DNA of 64,000 bases from contig CAJTJT010000004.1 in assembly GCA_910576915.1 (NCBI GenBank), positions 47,038 to 111,037 on the forward strand. Direction: 5' to 3'. Source of the DNA: an uncultured Elusimicrobiales bacterium. GTDB lineage: Bacteria > Elusimicrobiota > Elusimicrobia > Elusimicrobiales > Elusimicrobiaceae. The notes beneath the pieces are model-generated. The model had not been told where the DNA came from and did no database searches. It saw only the letters and a list, made by a program, of their open reading frames with translations. The stretch's first letter is position 1, and every line of letters begins with the position of its first letter. Below, in pieces: positions 26,745-35,940 of the stretch. The translations under genes were made by a program, and so were the position numbers.

Positions 26745-27064
26745 GTCATCCAGGAAAGCTGTAATTCAAAATCTGTCGTTTTTGTTTAACTGTCATTCCG
26801 TGGGGTTTCTGCACGGGATCTCCCGCTTTTTTATCTTTTGCCGTCATTTCCGGGAACTTTCTTCCCGCGTCATACCGTAGGGATGTTATACGGTATTTGT
26901 TCTTTGTTTTTGCCGTCATTCCCGAGGTTCGTAATCGGGAATCTGTCGTTTGTTTGTTGTTTTTTCTGTCATCCTGAACTTGTTTCAGGATCCAGTCGTC
27001 ATAAATCAAAAGTAGCTCCCCGAACGCTGCGCGCCGCACCCTGCGGGCCGCCAACGCTCGGAGA
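26745..27064. repeat. Array of GTCAT-hairpin palindromic repeats
   Basis: Units of GTCAT plus an imperfect or perfect palindrome follow one another. Examples are ATTCCGTG/CACGGGAT (26795-26819), CGGGAA/TTCCCG (26851-26867), ATACCGTA/TACGGTAT (26872-26896), ATTCCCGA/TCGGGAAT (26918-26942) and ATCCTGAA/TTCAGGAT (26971-26991). A longer reverse unit, CTCCCCGAACG...CGCTCGGAGATGAC, lies at about 27016-27067. Stem sequences differ while pairing is kept. No gene is visible between pfp and the GT8 gene (479 bases). Confidence 0.8.
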
Positions 27065-27095
27065 TGACACTTTACATCTTGTGGTTCCCATATAC

Positions 27096-27134
27096 GCAAA
27101 AACGCCCCGGGGGAATAATCCGCCCGGGGCGTTC
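27096..27134 (-). terminator. Intrinsic terminator of the GT8 gene
   Basis: AACGCCCCGGG/CCCGGGGCGTT stem (27101-27133); on the minus strand followed by TTTGCG. Ten bases after the stop codon. Confidence 0.85.
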
Positions 27135-27143
27135 TTTGCAAAA

Positions 27144-28112
27144 CTATTTTGATTTGCTGCGCGTCAAATACTTATACGGCCACAACACCAGGTATTTTAA
27201 AAAGCGCGCGGGGTGCATTTTCGGGTCCGGCGAGCGGTCAAAAAAGTCCAGTCCGCCCAGGTTATACTTTTTAATCAGCTTTAACCAGCCGTGTTCCGGG
27301 TCCGTATGCGGTTCTCCGCCCATTTTTAAATACTCGGCGTATAATTCCTGCCAGGGGGCGTTCCAGGTGTACGTCCAAAAGCGCACGCCGCCGCCCGCAC
27401 AGTGGTAAATCAGCACGTCTTTGCGTTTTTTATCCAAGTATTTGGGGTTGGAAGGCAGGCAGTTGCAAATATCCGGCAGCACTTCCATGGGAATCCCAAA
27501 TTCCTGAATCATCACGTTTACGACGCCCTGGTCCGGGCAGACCAAATTTTCCAGCCATTCGGCCGTTTTTTGGTAGCACCACATGCGCAGTTTTTCGCGG
27601 TCTTTCAAATTATTGCAAAACAGCGTTACGCCCGCATTGTAGCAGGGGACGGTCATGTCGTACTGCGGGAGAGGGTTCACGAAATTTTTGGTAATCAGCG
27701 TCAGCCCTTTCTGCGTATCTTTGCACATGGCGATACCGCTCTTGTCGCCGTAGTTTTCAAAGATATAATCCAGTTCACCGCCGATCATCACGTCCACGTC
27801 AATATAAAGTACTTTTTTATATTCGGCAAGCAAATCAAAAATTTCGTAGCGGGCAAAAGTAAGCTGGGTAAAGTTCTTGAAATTAATGTTTTCAAAATCC
27901 GTATCCACGGCAAAATGATATTCCGTAAATTTGCAGGGAAGAATTTTGTTTAAGAATGCTTGATCTTCGGGGGTTAAGCCCTGGTGATAGACCAAAATAT
28001 CCGCTTTCTGGCATATTTTGGGGGAGTTTTTCTTTAAACTGAGCAGGCAAACGGCCAAAGAAAAGAAGAAACGCCGGTTCGTCGCAAAAAATACAGCATA
28101 ATCTTTATGCAT
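27144..28112 (-). CDS. Family 8 glycosyltransferase (LPS type)
   Basis: 322 residues with the GT8 GT-A fold: N-terminal AVFFATNRRFFFSLAV, the DxD metal site YIDVDVMIGG near residue 110, CYNAGVTLF near 165, and the late HCAGG (His) that completes metal binding. Family members such as RfaI/WaaJ or glycogenin add hexoses from UDP-sugars, here most likely to LPS core or another surface glycan. ACGGAGG precedes the ATG by four bases. It is divergent from the GT9 gene, and both mark the start of the polysaccharide region. Confidence 0.88.
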   Translation of the reverse strand: MHKDYAVFFATNRRFFFSLAVCLLSLKKNSPKICQKADILVYHQGLTPEDQAFLNKILPCKFTEYHFAVDTDFENINFKNFTQLTFARYEIFDLLAEYKKVLYIDVDVMIGGELDYIFENYGDKSGIAMCKDTQKGLTLITKNFVNPLPQYDMTVPCYNAGVTLFCNNLKDREKLRMWCYQKTAEWLENLVCPDQGVVNVMIQEFGIPMEVLPDICNCLPSNPKYLDKKRKDVLIYHCAGGGVRFWTYTWNAPWQELYAEYLKMGGEPHTDPEHGWLKLIKKYNLGGLDFFDRSPDPKMHPARFLKYLVLWPYKYLTRSKSK

Positions 28113-28170
28113 ATATCCTCCGTCAAGAGTAATATGCTAGAATTATAACATAATTTAGGAGAAAGGTCTG

Positions 28171-29370
28171 ATGATTCACAATATTTCTTCTTTTAAGCTG
28201 GCCGGGCTGCGCGCGGGGGAAACCGTCCGCGCCGCCGCGCACGACAGCGCACCCGTACGCTGGGCCATGGCATTTACACAGCGGCGCAAACGTTTAAAAA
28301 CGGCCGTCAAACGTCTGTTTTATCCGCACCGGGAACCCAAAACGGACGTTCTGCGCGTACTCGTGCACATTAAAGGGGGAATCGGGGACGTAGCCATGAC
28401 GCGCGTTTTTATCAAAAAACTGCGCGAAACCCTGCCGCAGGCAGAAATTTCGTTTTGTTTCGACAGCAAAGCCGTGGCGGACATGATTTTTTCGGACGGG
28501 CTTATCAACCGCTTTCAGGACCGCCGCTACCGCCCCGAAGATTACGACCTTGTTATCTCCGGCTGCCACCTTTTAACGTTTGAGTATTACAACCGCGCCC
28601 GCCTTGAAAAACTGGCCCCGGCTTTCATTCCGGCCCTGGAACGCGGACTGGAGGTGCAAAACTGTTTTAAGGATTTTGCGCTTTACACGCCGTATTTGGA
28701 CGGCACGCTGGCGGAAATCGCCATCGCCCACGGCGGCTCGCGCGTGCAAAATTTAGGTTGGTTTACGGGCCTGGAAGTGGGTCAGAACGACCGCGCGGAA
28801 ATCAACCTGTCCGCCGCCAAAGCGGAAGAAATTTTAAAACGTTTGGGGCTTGGCGACCTAAAATACATCACCATTCACGACGGAATTAACACGAATACGG
28901 ACACGTCGCTCGGCCACCCCACCCGCTGTTGGCCGCAGGAACACTGGAAAGAATTTGTACAGCTTTTTAAAGCCTCGTTCCCGGACATAAAAGTAGTTCA
29001 GCTGGGGGGAAACAAAAGCCAAATTTTTGACTTTGCCGACATCAGCCTGGTGGGTAAAACAACCGTAGCCGATTTGCCTTATATTTTGGATAACGCCCTT
29101 TTACACGTGGACGGCGAAAGCGGTATGGTGCATTTGGCCAATTTAACGCGCGCGCGGTGCGTGGTGTTGTTCGGTCCGTCCAAAGCGGACTATTTGGCCT
29201 ATGCGCGCAACGTGAACATTTCCGCGCCCGTTTGCGGCGGGTGCATGAACATCAGCAAAAATTGGATGACCACCTGCCTGCTCGGGTATCCGCCCGCCGA
29301 ACAATGCCTGGCGGCCATTACGCCGCAAACGGTGTTTGACGCCGCCTCCCGCAAGGTTCGCTCCTTATAA
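28171..29370 (+). CDS. Family 9 glycosyltransferase (heptosyltransferase-like)
   Basis: 399 residues. It opens with about 60 residues containing an amphipathic basic stretch, then VLVHIKGGIGDVAMT, the GT9 ADP-heptose transferase N-terminal loop (usually xxxGDxxxxTP). The C-terminal half has LGHPTRCWPQEHW, VVQLGGNKS and HVDGESGMVHLANL, matching the GT-B nucleotide-sugar site of WaaC/WaaF. VLFGPSKADY follows. It probably adds heptose or a related sugar to LPS core at the inner membrane. AGGAGAAAGG precedes the ATG. Confidence 0.87.
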   Translation: MIHNISSFKLAGLRAGETVRAAAHDSAPVRWAMAFTQRRKRLKTAVKRLFYPHREPKTDVLRVLVHIKGGIGDVAMTRVFIKKLRETLPQAEISFCFDSKAVADMIFSDGLINRFQDRRYRPEDYDLVISGCHLLTFEYYNRARLEKLAPAFIPALERGLEVQNCFKDFALYTPYLDGTLAEIAIAHGGSRVQNLGWFTGLEVGQNDRAEINLSAAKAEEILKRLGLGDLKYITIHDGINTNTDTSLGHPTRCWPQEHWKEFVQLFKASFPDIKVVQLGGNKSQIFDFADISLVGKTTVADLPYILDNALLHVDGESGMVHLANLTRARCVVLFGPSKADYLAYARNVNISAPVCGGCMNISKNWMTTCLLGYPPAEQCLAAITPQTVFDAASRKVRSL

Positions 29371-29373
29371 TGC

Positions 29374-29403
29374 AAAACGCCCGTCTTACTGACGGGCGTT
29401 TTT
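29374..29403 (+). terminator. Intrinsic terminator between convergent GT9 and RgpF-like genes
   Basis: AACGCCCGTC-TTACT-GACGGGCGTT followed by TTTTG on the plus strand and by TTTTGC on the minus strand, so it can serve both genes. Confidence 0.88.
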
Positions 29404-29416
29404 GTAAATAATACAC

Positions 29417-30349
29417 TTATTTTTTAAACGGTTGGACGGGATGAGAAGACGCTTCCGCCGTATTGTTAACAAGCGTGACTCCAAACAACACCACGATGTT
29501 ATTGCCCCTGCAAAAATGGACGCGAAACCCTTTCCGCCGCCACCGCCGAAACGCCCACCAGAGGGATTTTAAACGGAAACCGAAGGAATCAAAACCGTCC
29601 GGGTCCACCCCGATACGGCGCAAATGTTTTTCAATCAAATCCACGGGGTAGCCGCTGTGCGTCCGCACAAAAGCGCGCCAGCCGGGCAGCCATTGCCGGT
29701 CCGCATACAGCCGTTTGCGCGTAAAAATTTGGATTTTTAATACCGGGAACCCGCGCCGCACGTAATCCTTCCAATCATTAAACACGCTTTGCGGGGCCGC
29801 CGTAAACACCCGGTACGAAAACCCGCCCCGGCGCAATACCGCGGGCAAGTTTTTTTCGTATTTACGGATTACATCGCCTACGTCCGGCTGTTTTTCCACG
29901 GACATCAAAAAAGTTTTAAACGCGTCCGACAACACGGCCCGCCGCTTGAGCACAAAGAAAAAACTGCCGAAATAATCGTTTTCAAAAGCGTTTAATCCCC
30001 ATGCGTCCAAAGAAGAATCCTTTTCGGCCTGCGCAAAAACAGGTTCCAATGGAAAAAGCGGCGCAAAGCCGGAGTCGTTGCAGAAAATGCACTCGTCATA
30101 TTCCGCCAACTTCTCCCAGCCGATTTTACGCACGATTTCCTGCCACGAACCGAAATCATACTTACCGTGACGCTCACCCCACGCCCCCTTTACGTACGGG
30201 GCCAGCTTTTCCAGCTCGCCGGGGGACATTTTGCAGTCGGCCATATAATATACGTCCGCCAGGGCGGACAGGGCTTTTATATAATACACCGCATACTCCG
30301 CCACTTCGCCGTGCGGATGATATCCGGCAAACAAACAAATCCTTTTCAT
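29417..30349 (-). CDS. RgpF-like rhamnan-synthesis-family glycosyltransferase
   Basis: 310 residues. KYDFGSWQEIV followed by EYDECIFCNDSGFAPLFPLEP is characteristic of the rhamnan synthesis F family (GYDF...NDS). AWGLNAFENDYFGSFFFVL and a FVRTHSGYPVDLIEKHL segment match the family end. Members transfer rhamnose or related residues in surface polysaccharides. It sits next to the dTDP-rhamnose genes, divergent from rfbA. No ribosome site is visible; TATAAT on the minus strand at 30357-30362 is seven bases before the ATG, suggesting a leaderless transcript. Confidence 0.8.
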   Translation of the reverse strand: MKRICLFAGYHPHGEVAEYAVYYIKALSALADVYYMADCKMSPGELEKLAPYVKGAWGERHGKYDFGSWQEIVRKIGWEKLAEYDECIFCNDSGFAPLFPLEPVFAQAEKDSSLDAWGLNAFENDYFGSFFFVLKRRAVLSDAFKTFLMSVEKQPDVGDVIRKYEKNLPAVLRRGGFSYRVFTAAPQSVFNDWKDYVRRGFPVLKIQIFTRKRLYADRQWLPGWRAFVRTHSGYPVDLIEKHLRRIGVDPDGFDSFGFRLKSLWWAFRRWRRKGFRVHFCRGNNIVVLFGVTLVNNTAEASSHPVQPFKK

Positions 30350-30442
30350 AGCATTTATTATAGTAAAAAACCCGCTTCTCCCTGCTAAAATTACCTATTT
30401 CCGACGGCATTTTTTACCCAATACAATACCCTAAAAATCTAG

Positions 30443-30448
30443 TATAAT
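30443..30448 (+). promoter_or_regulatory. -10 element of the rfb operon
   Basis: TATAAT at 30443-30448, about 30 bases before rfbA; no convincing -35 hexamer, ATACAA lies upstream. It heads the long operon rfbACDB-fdtA and beyond. GGCGGAGG is the ribosome site of rfbA. Confidence 0.5.
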
Positions 30449-30478
30449 AAAATTATATTCACTCTTGGCGGAGGAAAT

Positions 30479-31363
30479 ATGAAAGGCATTATTTTGGCCG
30501 GTGGGACGGGCAGCCGTCTGTATCCGGCGACGTTTGCAATATCCAAACAGCTTATCCCGGTTTACGATAAACCGATGATTTTCTACCCTTTGTCCGTCTT
30601 AATGCTTGCCGGAATCCGGGATATTCTTATTATTTCTACCCCTGCGGATTTACCCCTTTACAAAAAACTGTTTGGGGACGGCTCCGCGTACGGGATCCAT
30701 TTATCCTATGTGGAACAACCCCGGCCCGAAGGCTTGGCCCAGGCGTTTATTTTGGGCGAAGAATTTATCGGCAGCGACAACGTCTGCCTGATTTTGGGCG
30801 ACAACATTTTCTACGGACGTGATTTAAAACAGCTCGTACAAGCGGCCGCCGCCCAAAAAACAGGGGCGACGGTGTTTGCCTATCACGTTAAAAACCCCAA
30901 AGCGTACGGCGTGGTGGAAATCGACGCGAACAAAAAAGCCGTTTCCATCGAAGAAAAACCGCAAAACCCGAAGTCCAACTGGGCGGTAACGGGGCTGTAT
31001 TTTTACGACAACCGCGTAGTGGAAATCGCCAAAAATCTAAAACCGTCCGCGCGCGGCGAACTGGAAATTACCGCCGTGAACGACTGGTATTTAAAACACG
31101 GGGAACTTTCCGTCCAGCTGATGGGGCGCGGTATGGCGTGGCTGGATACGGGCACGCACTCCGATTTAATCAAAGCCTCCATGTTTATTGAAGCGATTGA
31201 AAACCGCCAGGGTTTAAAAATCGCCTGTTTGGAAGCCATCGCTTACAAAAACGGCTGGCTCAGCCAAAACGATTTAATCGCCCGCGGCGAAAAAATGAAA
31301 ACCACCGAATACGGGCAATACCTGCTCAGCATCCCAGAGGACCAAAAAAATGGATTTTTCTAA
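30479..31363 (+). CDS. rfbA: Glucose-1-phosphate thymidylyltransferase
   Basis: 294 residues, normal RmlA length. The nucleotide-binding motif [11 protein letters not shown] (8-18) is followed by [13 protein letters not shown], then [10 protein letters not shown] (metal Asp) and EEKPQNPKS, and later [10 protein letters not shown]. It makes dTDP-glucose from dTTP and glucose 1-phosphate, the entry to both deoxysugar branches encoded downstream. It is the first gene of the operon and overlaps rfbC by 14 bases. Confidence 0.97.
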   Translation: MKGIILAGGTGSRLYPATFAISKQLIPVYDKPMIFYPLSVLMLAGIRDILIISTPADLPLYKKLFGDGSAYGIHLSYVEQPRPEGLAQAFILGEEFIGSDNVCLILGDNIFYGRDLKQLVQAAAAQKTGATVFAYHVKNPKAYGVVEIDANKKAVSIEEKPQNPKSNWAVTGLYFYDNRVVEIAKNLKPSARGELEITAVNDWYLKHGELSVQLMGRGMAWLDTGTHSDLIKASMFIEAIENRQGLKIACLEAIAYKNGWLSQNDLIARGEKMKTTEYGQYLLSIPEDQKNGFF

Positions 31364-31904
31364 AACACCTATAGAAGGGCTTATCGTCATCACTCCGAAA
31401 GTATTTGCGGACAACCGCGGCTACTTTTTTGAATCTTACAACAAGCGCGCCTGGGCGGAAGCGGGAATTACGGCAGATTTTGTGCAGGACAACGAATCTT
31501 TTTCCTCCCAAAACACCCTGCGCGGGCTGCACTTTCAAAAGCCGCCGTTTACGCAGGCCAAACTGGTGCGCGTATTGGAAGGAGCCGTATGGGACGTGGC
31601 GGTAGATTTGCGTAAAAACAGCCCGACTTTCGGCCAATGGTTCGGCGTGGAGCTCTCCGCTGAAAACAAAAAACAGTTTTTCATTCCGCGCGGCTTTGCG
31701 CACGGGTTTTCCGTCCTGACGGAAACGGCTAAATTCGCCTACAAGTGCGATAATTTTTATAACAAAGAATCCGAAGGCGCCGTCCGCTTTGACGACCCGG
31801 AACTGACCGTAGACTGGAAAATCGATTTGTCAAAAGCCGTGTTATCGGACAAAGATTTAAAAAATCCGTTGTTTGCCGCTTATAAGGAGAATTCATGCTT
31901 TTAA
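31350..31904 (+). CDS. rfbC: dTDP-4-dehydrorhamnose 3,5-epimerase
   Basis: 184 residues, standard RmlC cupin. [20 protein letters not shown] carries the catalytic His (LRGLHFQ), with [15 protein letters not shown] and the later Tyr-containing [18 protein letters not shown]. It converts dTDP-4-keto-6-deoxyglucose to the L-lyxo form in dTDP-rhamnose synthesis. AGAGGA precedes the ATG inside the end of rfbA. It overlaps rfbD by ten bases. Confidence 0.97.
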   Translation: MDFSKTPIEGLIVITPKVFADNRGYFFESYNKRAWAEAGITADFVQDNESFSSQNTLRGLHFQKPPFTQAKLVRVLEGAVWDVAVDLRKNSPTFGQWFGVELSAENKKQFFIPRGFAHGFSVLTETAKFAYKCDNFYNKESEGAVRFDDPELTVDWKIDLSKAVLSDKDLKNPLFAAYKENSCF

Positions 31905-32737
31905 TTACGGGTGCCAACGGCCAGCTTGGCAGCTGCCTAAAAGACATTTTGGGCGAAAAAGGCGCCATTTATACGGACGCGGCCGAACTGGATATTACCA
32001 ATGAAAACGACGTCCGCGCGTTTGGCGCGGCGCACGAGCTGACGGGTATTATCAACTGCGCCGCTTACACCAACGTGGATAAAGCCGAAGACGAGCCGGA
32101 ACCGGCCCGCCGCATTAACGCGCTGGGGCCGGAAAATCTGGCCAAACTGGCGGCGGAGAAGGATATTCCGCTCGTACACATTTCCACAGATTACGTTTTT
32201 AACGGCACCGCCAACCAACCGATTGCGGAAACGGCTGCCCCCGCGCCGATCGGCGTATACGGAAAAACAAAGAGGGAGGGGGAAGAAAACGTATTAAAAC
32301 ACGCCAAAACGGCCGTTATTTTACGCACGGCGTGGCTGTACAGCCCGTACGGTAAAAATTTCCTTAAAACCATGCTGGCGCTCGGCGCGCAGAAAGACGA
32401 AATCCGCGTGGTGGCGGACCAGTTCGGCACGCCCACCTACGCCCCGCATTTGGCGGAAGCGATTGTACGGATTTTGCCGCAAATCAAACGCGACACTAAC
32501 GAAATTTACCATTTTACGGACGAAGGCTCGGCCACCTGGTACGATTTTGCCCATTATATTTTGAAAACCGCGGGTTCCGCCTGTAGGGTGCGTCCTATTG
32601 CAACCAAGGATTACCCGACCAAAGCCGTACGGCCGGCGTTCAGCGTGCTGGACAAAAGCAAAATCAAACGGGACTTTAACCTGGAAATATCCCATTGGAC
32701 GAAAGGAGTGGAAGAATGTCTAACGAAACTATCTTAG
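31895..32737 (+). CDS. rfbD: dTDP-4-dehydrorhamnose reductase
   Basis: 280 residues, short-chain dehydrogenase fold. NAD(P)-binding GANGQLGSCL is at 6-15 and NCAAYTNVDKAEDEPE follows. STDYVFNG and the catalytic YxxxK (VYGKTKREGE) are present, then RTAWLYSPYGKNF. It performs the last step to dTDP-L-rhamnose. AAGGAG lies just before the ATG. The end overlaps rfbB by 22 bases. Confidence 0.97.
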   Translation: MLLITGANGQLGSCLKDILGEKGAIYTDAAELDITNENDVRAFGAAHELTGIINCAAYTNVDKAEDEPEPARRINALGPENLAKLAAEKDIPLVHISTDYVFNGTANQPIAETAAPAPIGVYGKTKREGEENVLKHAKTAVILRTAWLYSPYGKNFLKTMLALGAQKDEIRVVADQFGTPTYAPHLAEAIVRILPQIKRDTNEIYHFTDEGSATWYDFAHYILKTAGSACRVRPIATKDYPTKAVRPAFSVLDKSKIKRDFNLEISHWTKGVEECLTKLS

Positions 32738-33738
32738 TTACGGGCGGAGCGGGGTTTATCGGCTCCAACTTTGTGCCCTATTTTTTGGAAGCGTTCCCGC
32801 AGTATAACGTTATCAATTTGGACAAACTGACCTACGCGGGCAATTTAGACAATTTAAAAGAATGCGAAAACAACCCGCGCTATATATTCGTAAAAGGCGA
32901 CATTTGCAACGCGGAACTGGTAAACCAACTGTTTGCCGAGCACGACATCCGCCACGTATTCCACTTTGCGGCCGAATCCCACGTGGATAATTCCATCACC
33001 GGCCCGCTGCCGTTTATCAAAACCAACATCGAGGGCACGTTTACGCTGCTGGAAGCCGCGCGCAAGCATTGGATGACGGCCCCCGGACAGGTAAAACCCG
33101 GCTACGAAAACAGCCGTTTCCACCATATTTCCACCGACGAGGTCTACGGTACCTTGGGCGAAACCGGCTTTTTTACCGAAACCACGCCTTATGCGCCCAA
33201 TTCGCCCTACTCGGCCAGCAAGGCGTCGAGCGATTTAATCGTCCGCGCCTATCACCACACGTACGGGATGAACGTCACCACCAGCAACTGCTCCAACAAC
33301 TACGGGCCCAAACAGCACGACGAGAAACTAATCCCGACGATTATCCGCAAAGCTTTATCCGGCCAACCTATTCCGATATACGGCGACGGCAAAAACGTGC
33401 GCGACTGGCTGTACGTGCTGGACCACTGCAAAGGCATCGCGCTCGTGTGGCAGAAAGGCCGCGCGGGGGAAACGTACAACATCGGCGGACGCAACGAACG
33501 CAACAATTTGCAAATTGTAGATACGATTTGCACTATTTTGGACAAAAAACGCCCCGCGGCGGACGGTAAATCCTACAAGCAGCTGATTACGTTTGTAAAA
33601 GACCGCGCCGGGCACGACCGCCGCTACGCCATTGACGCGACCAAGCTGGAAAAAGAGCTTGGTTGGAAGGCAGACGAAAATTTTGACACGGGCATCGTCA
33701 AAACCGTGGAATGGTACTTGGGAAAAAACAAGGCTTAA
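32716..33738 (+). CDS. rfbB: dTDP-glucose 4,6-dehydratase
   Basis: 340 residues from the ATG at 32716 (AAAGGAG before it; the in-frame TTG at 32695 lies inside rfbD and lacks this spacing). The extended SDR motifs are GGAGFIGSNFV, FHFAAESHVDNSI, STDEVYG and the catalytic YSASKASSD, then NCSNNYGPKQ and the late RDWLYVLDHCKG. It makes dTDP-4-keto-6-deoxyglucose, the branch point between rhamnose (rfbC/D) and the 3-amino sugar (fdtA/B). Confidence 0.97.
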   Translation: MSNETILVTGGAGFIGSNFVPYFLEAFPQYNVINLDKLTYAGNLDNLKECENNPRYIFVKGDICNAELVNQLFAEHDIRHVFHFAAESHVDNSITGPLPFIKTNIEGTFTLLEAARKHWMTAPGQVKPGYENSRFHHISTDEVYGTLGETGFFTETTPYAPNSPYSASKASSDLIVRAYHHTYGMNVTTSNCSNNYGPKQHDEKLIPTIIRKALSGQPIPIYGDGKNVRDWLYVLDHCKGIALVWQKGRAGETYNIGGRNERNNLQIVDTICTILDKKRPAADGKSYKQLITFVKDRAGHDRRYAIDATKLEKELGWKADENFDTGIVKTVEWYLGKNKA

Positions 33739-33739
33739 T

Positions 33740-34159
33740 ATGAGCACCACTCTTAATCAAGCCACCCGACTGATTGATTTTACCGTCCGCGGGGATGAGC
33801 GGGGCTCGTTGGTCGCCTTAGAAAGCGGTTCGGATACAATTCCCTTTGACGTTAAACGCGTCTATTATATTTACGGAACACAGGCGGACGTAACGCGAGG
33901 CAAACACGCGCATTATGCGCTCAAACAGGTATTAACCTGCGTATCGGGCTCGTGCGATATTCTGTTAGACGATGGGAAGGAGCGCAAAACCGTTCGGTTA
34001 AACACCCCTAAAAAAGGCCTGTTTATCGACGGATTTATTTGGCGGGAGATGAGCAACTTTTCGCCCGATTGCGTACTATTGGTACTAGCCAGCGAACATT
34101 ACGACGAAGCCGACTATGTGCGCGATTACCAACGCTTTTTAACGGAGGCTTCCCGATGA
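33740..34159 (+). CDS. fdtA: TDP-4-oxo-6-deoxy-D-glucose 3,4-oxoisomerase
   Basis: 139 residues, one cupin of the FdtA/QdtA (WxcM C-terminal-like) family. [25 protein letters not shown] and the catalytic pair in [11 protein letters not shown] (His56, His58) are clear. It moves the keto group from C4 to C3, preparing for transamination by FdtB. FdtA gives the galacto (Fuc3N) and QdtA the gluco (Qui3N) product; the sequence does not let me separate them with certainty. The start is one base after the rfbB stop; an upstream in-frame ATG lies inside rfbB and is rejected. Confidence 0.9.
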   Translation: MSTTLNQATRLIDFTVRGDERGSLVALESGSDTIPFDVKRVYYIYGTQADVTRGKHAHYALKQVLTCVSGSCDILLDDGKERKTVRLNTPKKGLFIDGFIWREMSNFSPDCVLLVLASEHYDEADYVRDYQRFLTEASR

Positions 34160-34632
34160 TTCATCCTTTGGCGGACGTCCAAACCAAAGACATCGGCCCA
34201 AATACGAATATTTGGCAGTTTTGCGTTATACTTGCAGGAGCGCACATCGGCGCGGGGTGCAACATTTGCTCGCACGTGTTTATTGAAAACGACGTAAAAA
34301 TAGGCAATAACGTCACCGTCAAAAACGGCGTCAGCCTTTATGACGGTATCCTCATTGAGGATAATGTTTTCATTGGTCCCAACGCTTCGTTCTGCAATGA
34401 CCGCTATCCCAAATCCAAAAATAAAAATTTCAAACTGGAACCGATTGTTATTAAAAAAGGCGCAAGCATCGGGGCAAACGCCACCATTTTACCCGGCGTA
34501 ACCATAGGGGAAAACGCCCTGGTGGCGGCGGGAGCCGTCGTACGCAAAGATATTCCCTCCAATACAATTTTTATAAGTGAACAGCGCCAAAAGCCCCTGC
34601 TCAGCCAAGGAGAAATTTGTGACCGACATTAA
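34156..34632 (+). CDS. Hexapeptide-repeat sugar N-acetyltransferase (FdtC-like)
   Basis: 158 residues from the ATG at 34156, which overlaps the fdtA stop (ATGA). Left-handed beta-helix hexapeptides run through most of the protein ([36 protein letters not shown]), closing with the [13 protein letters not shown] end common to WbbJ/PglD/FdtC enzymes. Placed between fdtA and fdtB, it is expected to acetylate dTDP-3-amino-3,6-dideoxyhexose with acetyl-CoA. Known FdtC proteins are a little longer. Confidence 0.85.
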   Translation: MIHPLADVQTKDIGPNTNIWQFCVILAGAHIGAGCNICSHVFIENDVKIGNNVTVKNGVSLYDGILIEDNVFIGPNASFCNDRYPKSKNKNFKLEPIVIKKGASIGANATILPGVTIGENALVAAGAVVRKDIPSNTIFISEQRQKPLLSQGEICDRH

Positions 34633-35875
34633 AAATCCCGTTCAATACATCGCTTATTACCTGCCGCAATTCCATACAATCCCGGAAAACGACAAATTTT
34701 GGGGGAAAGGATTTACGGAGTGGACCAACGTCAAAAGCGCCTATCCGCTTTTTAAAGGGCACGAACAGCCCATCGTTCCCCACGAGGATTTTGGTTACTA
34801 CTCCCTGGAAACGACCGACGTTATGAAACGTCAGGCCACGCTTGCCAAACAAAACGGTGTCGGCGGGTTTATGTACTATTATTACTGGTTTAACGGAAAA
34901 ACCCTGCTGGAAAAACCGCTGTTAAATATGCTCAAAGACAAGGAGGTCGACATTCCCTTCTGCCTGTGTTGGGCGAACCATAACTGGTCCAAAAACTGGG
35001 ACGGCGGCAATAAAGAAATTATCATCGCCCAAACCTACGACGAAAACACCTTCGAAAAATTTATCGACGACACCAGCAAATACCTGCTAGACGAAAGATA
35101 TATCCGCGTTGACGGTAAACCGATGTTAATTATTTACAACCCGCGCGAAATTCCCAATATAAAAGAAGTCGCCAAAACCTGGCGCAAATACGCCAAAGAA
35201 AAATACGGCATCGATTTATATTTGGTCTATTTCCAGCATCTTGAATTTACCGCTCCCGCCGAATTCGGTTTTGACGCCGCACTGGAAAACGCACCCAACA
35301 TCCGCGCGCGCCAACGCGTTTGCACCCTCAAAAACACCACCCGCTATCCCAAAACATATCTTATTGATTACGTAACAAACGTCTTTCAGTACGTACTGTC
35401 CGGAAATCCCGGGTATACGCGTTTTAAATGCGCTTATCCCAAGTGGGATAATACGGCACGGATGAAAGACAAAGGGGCTGTCATTTATCTTAATTCTTCC
35501 GTCCGGCTGTTTAAAAAATTCCTGGTTGAAATGACAAACAAAACACTTGCAGAAGGTATCCCGCCGTTTGTATTTATCAACGCCTGGAACGAATGGGCAG
35601 AAGGCGCCTATTTGGAACCGGACAAAAAGGATGGATATGCTTATCTGAAAGCGGTAAAAGAAACAAAAAAAATGACGCTTAGCGAGTTAAAGAGAAACGG
35701 ATTTTCCAAAGACGAAAAGGCAAAATACCGCAAAAAACTATTACCAAAGGTTTTACTTTTCGGCTCTCTAAAACTGCCTTTTGTATCCATGACCCGCACG
35801 GATGATACTTTAACTATTAAAGTGTGCGGTATTAAGCTGATTAAGCTGTCGTATTTCAGCGAAGACTATTTATAA
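34619..35875 (+). CDS. WbsX-type glycosyltransferase / GH99-like protein
   Basis: 418 residues from a GTG at 34619, chosen because AAGGAG sits eight bases before it and the protein then starts [19 protein letters not shown]; an in-frame ATG at 34577 lacks such a site. Signature blocks: [53 protein letters not shown] and [17 protein letters not shown]. These define the glycosyltransferase WbsX family (GH99-like fold) of O-antigen and capsule clusters. It overlaps the acyltransferase gene by 14 bases. Confidence 0.9.
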   Translation: MTDIKNPVQYIAYYLPQFHTIPENDKFWGKGFTEWTNVKSAYPLFKGHEQPIVPHEDFGYYSLETTDVMKRQATLAKQNGVGGFMYYYYWFNGKTLLEKPLLNMLKDKEVDIPFCLCWANHNWSKNWDGGNKEIIIAQTYDENTFEKFIDDTSKYLLDERYIRVDGKPMLIIYNPREIPNIKEVAKTWRKYAKEKYGIDLYLVYFQHLEFTAPAEFGFDAALENAPNIRARQRVCTLKNTTRYPKTYLIDYVTNVFQYVLSGNPGYTRFKCAYPKWDNTARMKDKGAVIYLNSSVRLFKKFLVEMTNKTLAEGIPPFVFINAWNEWAEGAYLEPDKKDGYAYLKAVKETKKMTLSELKRNGFSKDEKAKYRKKLLPKVLLFGSLKLPFVSMTRTDDTLTIKVCGIKLIKLSYFSEDYL

Positions 35876-35940
35876 AAACATTTAACAAATATTTTGCCAA
35901 TAAGCATCATAAACAAAAAGCTGGTTATTAAGAGGGGAAA

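Noticed and set aside
26745..27064. Possible CRISPR array
   Set aside because: Units differ in stem sequence and spacing, there is no constant repeat of 24-40 bases with unique spacers, and no cas genes lie nearby (the Fe-S nuclease at 19243 is RecB/AddB-like and alone).
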